From NCBI GenBank assembly GCA_963556695.1, contig CAUWAG010000018.1, positions 4,526,001 to 4,590,000 of the forward strand: a stretch of 64,000 bases of DNA, written 5' to 3'. The translations under genes and the position numbers were made by a program. Origin of the DNA: Anthostomella pinea (Eukaryota > Ascomycota > Sordariomycetes > Xylariales > Xylariaceae). Position 1 is the stretch's first letter. The number at the start of each line of letters is the position of its first letter. Of the stretch, positions 56,577 to 64,000 are shown one piece after another. The notes under the pieces were generated by a model that was not told the origin of the DNA, did not search any database, and was given only the letters and a program-made list of their open reading frames with translations.

Positions 56577-56786
56577 GCTACTAATATCAAAAGCTCTTTT
56601 TAAAGCCTCGTTACAACTTAGTTTATAAAATGAAAACGTAAAGTTTTACTTTGAAAAGAAGTTATTATTGAGCTAACTTTACTTTCAATTCGTTTATAAC
56701 TTACTTAAATAGCTTAATACAAATCTTTTAACGCTATTAAGCTTATAACCTCGTTCAGAGTATTAGTAAAAAATTTAAACTATAAT

Positions 56787-56990
56787 TGTTAGATCCATGC
56801 AATTCCAGCCTGCAAACTATCTATACTAGGACCCACATATATGATTAGATAAAAGATTAGATACCGGGTTGAGAGGTCACTTAGCCAGACCTTCAGGTCC
56901 AGCTAGACCTCCCAATCCAACCCATCAGCAATATCATGACTTTAACCCATGCTCGAGTATTATAATTAATCGGTCAAGCCTGTTCTAACA
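56787..56990. repeat. solo LTR (204 bp) with 5-bp target duplication ATAAT
   Basis: Ends form a perfect 7-bp inverted repeat (TGTTAGA...TCTAACA), and ATAAT flanks it on both sides (56782-56786 and 56991-56995). A third family, distinct from the two LTRs to its left. Confidence 0.85.
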
Positions 56991-57084
56991 ATAATATTTA
57001 TTAAATTAAATGACATTTCATTTACTTTTATTTAAACCTTGTTGACTTAACCCATTAATAATAATATTATTATTATTAAATACA

Positions 57085-57623
57085 TGTAACAAACCAACAA
57101 ACAGTGCGGCCTGATAACATGCCCAGAGGAGACGATTGGAAACAGGTTGACCAGTGAGTGGGGTGCTGATCAGTGGAGATATCAGAGCAATGCAGCAACG
57201 GTACACATATCATGTGACCAGCAGAACCTGGGTCACGTGACTAAGAATTTGGGTCACGTAACTAAGAATGTGGATCACTAGATCACCGTGGTGATTCAGT
57301 GAGCAGGATCACCTTTGATTACCGGTGATCCAGGGTGAGCCACCTAATCAGGGAGGGAGAGATTGGATACATAAAGACAGACATTTCCCAACCAGATAAA
57401 TAGACAGTCTCTACCTTAGTGATCAATCTAAGCATCTTAGCCAACCCAAAAATAAGAGAAATCTCCTGACAACTCGACTACGCAGTGAACCCAGTTCAGA
57501 CCAAGCCTCAGCATCTGAGTGTCTTCTAGTTGATAGAAGCCTTTATCGTCCTTTGTGTTGACTTACTTCAGAACATAAACCCTATAAAACCCTTTAGCCT
57601 TATAGTTTAGATGGCTTGTCACA
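57085..57623 (+). repeat. LTR-like repeat, 539 bp (left copy)
   Basis: Starts TGTAACAAACC and ends GGCTTGTCACA. It matches the inverted copy at 63427-63944 over its whole length and the similarity stops at the TG and CA ends. It contains several GTCACGTGAC/GGTGATCC-type palindromes and, in its last third, a GATACATAAAGAC sequence that could be a promoter. Its two flanks do not form an obvious target duplication. Confidence 0.75.
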
Positions 57624-57808
57624 TAAGCTTTTTAAAGAAAAATACAACTTATTAAAAAACCTATAATTATACGCTTATTTTAAAGAGCTATATAAAATAA
57701 AATTCAATAATAAAATAATGAATATTTACTTATAGTTAAAAAGACATTTAACTTATATAAAAACATTTTATTATAAATATATATAAATATAGTTAATTTA
57801 GTTATTTA
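57624..57808. repeat. AT-rich RIP-like spacer
   Basis: Almost only A and T between the LTR-like repeat and the 3' end of the LINE. No remnant recognised. Confidence 0.5.
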
Positions 57809-57928
57809 TATTATTATTACTCATACGCTGACCTGCTGTATGGACATCTCAGAGAGTCGTCCGGCATGCAGACCTCCTACGATCTATCTTTGTGTGATAA
57901 AATCTAATAAGGGATAAAAACCCACACG

Positions 57929-60900
57929 CTATGGTCTAGTTCTGGCTTTGTTATGGCACTGCCGCGGTTTGCTGCAGTTGTATGTCATAACCTTCACCAC
58001 CTTGACTAACTTGATAGGGCACGCATCCCTTGGCCTCTGAGACCTCTTCCCCCTCGTGATATTCCCCCTCCCCCTCGTGATATCCCCACTACCATAACCC
58101 CCCTCCTCTTCCATTCTATCCGGTACCGCTCTATATCCTTTATAGTCCAGCTCTTTGGCGCCTGTTGGGCTACCTCGTTATTGCGTAGCTTCCTTGCTAG
58201 TGAGAACATCCCCAGTAGCCCTAGTCTCAAAACCCACCGTATAAATTTCGGGGTCTTGTCCGGATCTGACAGCAAGTTCTCAAAGTCCCTCCTTGACCGC
58301 AACATTCTCATCCTGAGAGAGGCTAGCAGTCTGCCTCTTTGGGCCGCGTATAGAGGGCATTGAACCGTCACGTGGTATGCCTCTCCTTCTTGCCGTAGTC
58401 GCAACGTGGTATAGCCTTTCCTGGCATTCTCTTTTTGAATAGGAAAGCACTTAAGCTGATAGTCTCTATTCGGACCTGGTATAGGGCAGATACCTCGTGT
58501 TTCTGCAGTCCGTAATAATACTGCGGGACTGCCCCTGCGAGCTCTTGTGTAAATTCTCCTTGAGCTGCTGGCGGCCTTGCAGCAACTCCCGTCTGGCTGG
58601 CTCTTGTAACGGCAACTATCCATCGATTCTTTTACGACCTTTCCAGTGCCTGTTCCGGGTGGTCTTAGCCCAGCCACTTTAGGATCGCCTCCTTCCGGTC
58701 CGTTGGGTTATCTTTATGCGGGGACGTTATTGCGTGGGGCGACTGCCGAGGCCGACCTCTCCCCCGCCTGCTGCCTTGCGCGGGTTCCATTACCGCCAAC
58801 CTTACGTCTCTCGCCCTCTCTTCCACCTTTTTTGTTTCGGCAGTAATGTATCTATCTGCCTCTCCGTACATTCGACCTTCAAACGCCGCCACCCTCATAT
58901 CTAGGTATGCGTCCAGCTGGGGACAACCGGTCTCTGTCTCCAACAAATGTCGCAGCGTGGGTTTAAAGACCCCTGCTACTACCCTTAATTACGCCGCTTG
59001 CGTGGTGAGCATCTTCCTCGCTAGCCCTCGGGCCTGGTTGCCCTCCGATGGCGTATGCCACGCCGTCGCGCCAAAGGCGATGGCGCTTTGTACCACTTTG
59101 GTGTATACCTCCCGGGCTCGAGCCGCGCTACATCCACAAGTGGAGGCCGCTATCCTGGTGAGGCCGAAGATCTGGCGTTTCATCTTTGTCTTTATCTCTT
59201 TTAGGTGCATGTTCTACCGCAATTTTCTGTCTAGGTATACTCCAAGGAACGTAGCTGACGGTACCGGCTTTACCAGGACCATCCTGTTTCAGACCAGATC
59301 TTGGATTTCTTCCTGCTGCCGCGTAAAATGTATGACCTCACTTTTTCCTGCGTTGAACTGCATTCCGTGGCGAGCCGACCACCTGTCGCATACCTGGTAT
59401 GCCTCTTCAAGGACTTCGTAATTTCTCTTAGCGTCCGGGTGGACCGCTAGCATGTTAATATCATCAGTAAAGCGCACTACCATCATAGACAAGCCTGCTG
59501 CTTCAAGCTCTTCATATAGTGTGGCAACATATAACAAGAAGAGGATAGGAGACACTAAGGGCCCTTGGGGGACTCCAGCACTCAACTCCCAGGCTGCTGA
59601 CTCTTTTTTATCAAAAAAGAGCTTAACTGACCATCCGTTAGTATAGCTTTTTATTTATCTGATAATCCACATGGGGTATCCCTTCTTTCACAAAATGTGA
59701 CGGAGCCGCGTAAAGACGATGGCATCAAAGGCCCCCATAATGTCTAGCTGCATTAGCGTTGCTACTATGCCGTAGCTCTATCCTGTATGGACTGCTTTGA
59801 CTACTATGCGGATCGCATGTTCTCTCAACCTGCCCTTACGGTTCCCCATTTGGCCCTCAGGAAGGAGCCTGTGTGTCTCTGCTGCCTCCATCATATGGTT
59901 ACTGATAACCTTCTCTATGACTTTCCCTATGCAGCTAAGAAGCGCGATGGGCCGGTAGGCCCCTAGAAAGGCTTTATCTTTTGGTGTCTTTCCAGCTTTT
60001 GGTAATACTACTACTGATACCGTTTTGAACTGCTTCGCCCACTCGCCCAGAACAAACAAGCATTCCGTGACCTCTGTTAGGGCCACTCTCAGCGGTTTAC
60101 CGCATGCTTTAAGGAATCCTGTTGACAGAAAGTCCCAGCCTGGGGCCTTCTAGGGCTTCATCAAATCAAGAACTGCCTTAATATCCTTCTCGTCCAACTC
60201 CCTACTTATGGCAAACTTCCCTTCAAAAGGGTCTAGTCCGGTGTCGAAATCTTCCAGAATATCAGATAGATCCGCTGTTGGTGAAGGAAAGAATTTCCCT
60301 GATAGGATATCTACCTGCTCGTCGAACTTAGATGTCAGGCCTTCTATAGAGCCGGGTTTCTTTAAGGGCGGGAGCGTTCCCGCCTCTCGTGGTTTAAACC
60401 CGCGCAGCCGTGCCGCCCTTTTAAGGTCCCAAAGCTTCTTATTATCTTTAGATACTGCTGTTGTGAGGTGATGTCATGTTTTTGTCTGGGCTTTACTGAT
60501 AGTCTGTTTCTGTACCTGTCTCGCCTTTTTAGGTCTTTAAAGTCTTGATCCGACCGGGAGGATTAGTAACGTTTTCTTGCCATTTTCGTATGTGCCATCG
60601 CATGGCCGATGTCCTTGTTCCACTACTTCTGTTCGAACCCGGAATTAGGCCCTTTTTTCCTTGTGGAGGCGTCTGCAATCCCTTGGAGCTGCTTAAGCAG
60701 CTTGTTGATATACTCTTCCAGCTCCTCGATAAATCCGGCTCCCCCTGGAGGCGCAATCTTTAAGCCTTCAACTTGGACTGTTATTTTGTCCATTATCTTT
60801 TACGACCAACCTGGCGGGGCCCCGTTTCGTTTTGGTGTCTTGGTGTGAATTTGTACCATCTGCGGAAGGTGGTCTGAGCCCTCCAACTCCGATGGGATCT

Positions 60901-61300
60901 CCAGCTCTGCCCTCAGGAGTGGGTGAGCCCAGATGAGGTCTATCGTGGAGTCCCTCTGATCATGCCTCATCCTTGTGGTCATTCACCTTGGTGTCACTAG
61001 TTCTAGGTTCATCGCTTGAACAAGCGTTAAAAGTTCCTCGGTCTCTGCACCTAGCGTGATTCTTCTGTGTTTATCCCATATCGGGTGGTGGAGGTTAATA
61101 TCGGCTGCTAAGACACCCTTGCCCTCCCACCTCTTGTTAGCAATCGCCTGAAACAGGGGTGCGCAGTTCCGCATAATGTTCAAGACACCTTTCTGCAAGC
61201 GGAACGTGACCGCTGCCCAATTGTGCCCTGCGCATGCCTGCCATGCCTCCGGGACGAACTTCTTGTTGATGTACAGCATCGCCCTGTCATGCCCCGAGTA
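57929..61300 (-). pseudogene. LINE ORF2 (endonuclease + reverse transcriptase), broken
   Basis: The endonuclease region keeps MLYINKKFVPEAWQ, VLAADINLHHPIWD and STIDLIWAHPLL. The reverse transcriptase region keeps YRPIALLSCIGKVIEKVI, GVPQGPLVSPILFLLYVATL and the catalytic FTDDINMLA, then CDRWSARHGMQFNAGKSEVI. The C-terminal part (AFGATAWHTPSEG, LETETGCPQLDAYLDMRV) shows no RNase H motif. Stops and frame changes occur between all these blocks. Confidence 0.8.
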
Positions 61301-61639
61301 GATCGGTATGTACTTACAGCTGGCCGGGTAGTGAATGGCATTCTCAGGGCCAATCCATGGCTCCTAGATTGCGATCACGTCCGCCAGTCCCTTTATCCTG
61401 TCCTCATCCTCCCCATCCTGGATTGCCAAGGCTACATTCTGTTTCGGAGCTCCTGCGTTCCACTGTGCCAGGTGTATCGGTATTAAAGGACTGGGTCCTC
61501 GGGTGTGTAAACGCTGTTACTCTCAGCCCTATCCTGGGTACTTGAGATGTCGATTGTCGGGATGTGTGACAGTCCGTTTGGTGCTGCCTTTCTTGCTGAC
61601 GAAATGAAAGAGATTCTGGTTTACAAGGCGCTAACGTGT

Positions 61640-62995
61640 GTTAGCCGGCCTTTTTTTGGTGTACTTTTATTCCTGTGATGGTGGCCGCCCTGCTTCGTCT
61701 TCTGGACCACCATGAAGCCGTCCGCTCCTTTCCGGGGCAGCGCTGGGTCTTTCTGGATCTCGAACTGCCGGGTTGGTATTTGTATGCCTCCCGAGCCGCC
61801 TCCTTTCTCCCTCTGTACACGCGGCACCTTTTATCCCACACCATATGGTTCCCTGTACAGTTCTTGCACTTAACTATCTTCCGATTGGTGTTTGAAGGGC
61901 AGTTAAATTCCCCTCCTTTGTGTAGTGCTCCGGCACACCTGCCACACCTCGGTTTATTTTGGCAGTATTTTGCCGGATGTCCAAAGTCATGGCACTTGTA
62001 GCATTATTCGACTCAGACGTTCTTTGTGAACGGCTCGCAAGAATAAATTGCCGCTTTCTACACCAACCCTTGTTCGCATAGCTTTTGGGCCTCTGTTATG
62101 TCATTCACCCGTAGCACTAACGTTGCATGTCGGTGCTCCAGATTTCTTGGGAAGATGGGGTGCATTTTCCCGATCTTTGGTGCATGTTGTTGTATCTCTC
62201 TTAGAAGCTCTTCCGGCTTTGTGTGAGCTTCCCGCAAAATGCGGTACAGAAGACCTTTTGCTATCACTGTGAATTCACGGCTCGACTGTTCTGCCGTTGC
62301 CCTAAAGGCAACTTTAATCCATGCTGTTGTCCCCTCTTGTACTTGTTTGCCATGTTAAAAAACGTAACCGCAACGTCCCTGCTGGGAACTCGGCGGGCTG
62401 CTACCGCTTTCTGTACGCCAATCACCATGTTCACCGCTTGTACCATTTCGACGGCCGTCCTCTTCTTCATCTCTGTGATACTTGCAGAGTTTCGAATGAC
62501 CTCCCACTGGATCCGCCCTAGCACGAACACTTTTAGCGTGTTTGTCACTATGGGTCCGCCTGACGCGGCCACGTTGGCCCAGGATCGTGGTCTTGTTGTT
62601 CCCGATACTGCTTGGTATATCTTTGGCATAAATCGCCAAAATGCTGTTTCGATAGACCTGTTAAGTTTGTCTCGCGTGGTTGCTTCAGTGTTTTGGTTTC
62701 TTGTTGTAATCGTTGCCGTGTTTGCGTTGGCCTTGGTGGCCTTTCGTGCCTCTGTGACTACATATCTATAGACTATATGAATGACCTCCTTTAGCGCGCC
62801 CTTCTTCACTAGGTTAGCTAAATCTTTCTTTAACGTAGTTTGCTCCTCTATTCCCCCACACTGCGCCTCGCTCACTGTCAGTACAATTGCGTTGGTCGCG
62901 CTTTGTCCGGCATTGGGATGGTACAAACTCTGCTCGAGCCTTTCCCTTCCCTAATCGATGACCATTGGTTCATCTGCACCACCGTCTTGCACCAT
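61640..62995 (-). pseudogene. LINE ORF1 (gag-like, three CCHC zinc knuckles), broken
   Basis: The ATG at 62995 is followed after 14 codons by a TAG (62953-62951). The frame then continues with a long helical region (TTLKKDLANLVKKGALKEVI) and the block RPRSWANVAASGG typical of ORF1. A frameshift near 62265 leads to VIAKGLLYRILREAHTKPEE and NLEHRHATLVLRVND. Zinc knuckles follow at 62003-61825: CYKCHDFGHPAKYC fits CxxCxxxxHxxxxC exactly, with two less regular ones after it (CGRC...HKGGEFNC, CKNCTGNHMVWDKRC). The product of such ORFs binds the element RNA. Confidence 0.8.
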
Positions 62996-63050
62996 TGCTT
63001 GGTGATCTTGAAAACCACGCTGCAAGGTCAATTTGGTAGGTAGGAATGCG

Positions 63051-63426
63051 AATATTCAAATTATTTGATGTAATAGTGTGTTGTTGCAGAGTTATCTGTG
63101 TCTTTCCCTAAATCCTCCTTTAATATTTAGTTATTTAAAAGCTATTTTAAGGTTAAAAACACGTCGTATATTAAGTAAGATAAGCTTTACTTTACAAAAG
63201 CCTGTTATACCTTGAAAAATAGGCTATAAATATCTAACCGGCTATATTAAATAAGATAAAACCTGTTTTTATATAGTATAACTGCTGTATAATTAGTTAA
63301 TTTTTAAATAACGTCTTTAACTCTTTATAATTATTAATTAATGTTTTCTTAAAGGAACTTATAACGCTTTATTAGTTATAAGCGTCTAAATGTATTAGTT
63401 TTTTACTTTTAAAACTTCATTTATAA
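63051..63426. repeat. AT-rich RIP-like spacer
   Basis: Runs of A and T between the 5' end of the LINE and the right LTR-like repeat. No gene or motif recognised. Confidence 0.5.
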
Positions 63427-63944
63427 TGTGATAAGCCGTCTAACCTATAAGGCTAAAGTGTTCTATAGGGTTTATGTTCTGAGGTAAGTCAACATAAAGG
63501 ACGATAAAGACTTCTGTCAACTAGAAGACACTCAGATGCTGAGGCTTGGTCTGAACTGGGTTTACTGCGTAGTCGAGTCGTCAGGAGATTTCTCCCATTT
63601 TAGGGTTGGCTAAGATGCTTAGATTGATCACTGAGGTAGAGACTGTCTATCTATCTGGTTGGGAAATGTCTGTCTTTATGTATCCAATCTCTCCTTCACT
63701 GATTAGGTGGCTCACCCTGGATCACCGGTGGTCCAAGGTGAACCTGCTCACTGGCTCACCATGGTGATCCAGTGATCCAAATTCTTAGTCACGTGACCCA
63801 GGTTCTGCTGGTCACATGATCTGTATACCGTTACTCCGTTGCTCTGATCTCTCCACTGATCAGCACCTCACTTACTGGTCAACCTGTTTCCAATCGTCTC
63901 TTCTTGGCCTGCTATCAGGCCGCACTGTTTGTTGGTTTGTAACA
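63427..63944 (-). repeat. LTR-like repeat, 518 bp (right copy, inverted)
   Basis: The reverse complement starts TGTTACAAACC and ends GGCTTATCACA, matching the copy at 57085-57623 with scattered transitions and small gaps. Flanks TATAA (63422-63426) and CATAA (63945-63949) differ by one base and could be a target duplication altered by a C-to-T change. The last 56 bases of the window are again AT-rich. Confidence 0.75.
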
Positions 63945-64000
63945 CATAAGCGCTACTTTAATTAATATTTTATTGTATACCTTTATAATAAAACAAAATA

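Larger units (their letters stand above)
55790..57084. repeat. AT-rich RIP-like island hosting three solo LTRs
   Basis: Outside the three LTRs this stretch is strongly AT-rich, with TA steps and stop codons in all frames, the usual look of an old transposon mutated by RIP. No coding motif remains. Confidence 0.65.
57809..63050 (-). mobile_element. near full-length decayed LINE (Tad/I-type non-LTR retrotransposon)
   Basis: About 5.2 kb on the minus strand. The 5' end is near 63050, and the 3' end carries the same TAA-repeat tail and 3' sequence as the truncated copy at 41498-42785. Order: ORF1 with zinc knuckles, then ORF2 with apurinic-type endonuclease, reverse transcriptase and a C-terminal region. 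Both ORFs are broken by stops and frameshifts. Compared with the shorter copy over the shared 3' 1.3 kb, differences are mostly C-to-T and G-to-A transitions (e.g. CGTTACGGCGC versus TGTTATGGCAC), as RIP produces. No active element is expected. Confidence 0.88.

Noticed and set aside
57085..63944. Interpretation as one DNA transposon with 530-bp terminal inverted repeats
   Set aside because: Content is a LINE with its own ends and no transposase; both repeats have LTR-like inner and outer ends, so independent insertions are simpler.
1..64000. CRISPR array, prokaryotic operon, phage or biosynthetic cluster
   Set aside because: No such structure seen; spliceosomal introns throughout show a eukaryotic fungal genome, and neighbouring genes are functionally unrelated.

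Overview
This 64 kb window comes from a filamentous ascomycete, most likely a sordariomycete. The genes carry many short introns (about 45-175 nt, GTRNGT donors, CTRAC-like branch points, YAG acceptors). Typical fungal families are present: HeLo-like/NACHT proteins, deuterolysin, an Atg22-like protein and GPI-type proteins. Transposon remnants sit in AT-rich islands of the kind left by repeat-induced point mutation (RIP). There is no operon structure and no recognisable biosynthetic cluster.

Layout. 0.9-31.9 kb is mostly ordinary gene space: an MFS sugar transporter (-), a peroxisomal ABCD fatty-acyl transporter (-) divergent from DPH3 (+), a small GPI-type protein (-), a 14-bp minisatellite, a HeLo-like/NACHT STAND receptor (-) divergent from a metallopeptidase-jacalin protein (+) that has lost its zinc site, a 208-bp inverted-repeat element, a helix-turn-helix/coiled-coil protein with a probable frameshift, a small membrane protein, a PQ-loop protein, a conserved disordered protein, cytosolic leucyl-tRNA synthetase (-), a small single-pass protein (+) and AP-3 sigma (-). 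32.3-33.4 kb holds a bZIP factor whose main frame has no obvious ATG. 33.4-43.3 kb is gene-poor: a relict sodium:solute symporter, a deuterolysin protease, two decayed paralogs of one family, and a 5'-truncated LINE with a 13-bp target-site duplication. 44.5-52.8 kb holds an Atg22-like transporter, a low-complexity basic protein, a gene broken by two in-frame stops and an AYR1-like short-chain dehydrogenase. From 54.6 kb to the end the DNA is almost entirely mobile: a LINE reverse-transcriptase scrap, three solo LTRs each with a perfect 5-bp duplication, and a near full-length decayed LINE (ORF1 with zinc knuckles, then endonuclease and reverse transcriptase) lying between two inverted ~530-bp LTR-like repeats.

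Most interesting. (1) The metallopeptidase-jacalin protein has every position of its HExxHxxGxxH site substituted while the surrounding family sequence and exon structure are intact, so it looks like a retained pseudoenzyme. It is divergently paired with a STAND receptor that has a small frame-breaking deletion in its N-terminal signalling domain. (2) Several genes are interrupted by isolated in-frame stops, mostly TAG, which could be leaked RIP or sites for the stop-correcting A-to-I mRNA editing known in Sordariomycetes. (3) The right-hand repeat island preserves readable insertion junctions. Exon boundaries were worked out by eye from splice signals and reading-frame continuity. Product names are recognised from sequence motifs and were not checked against databases.
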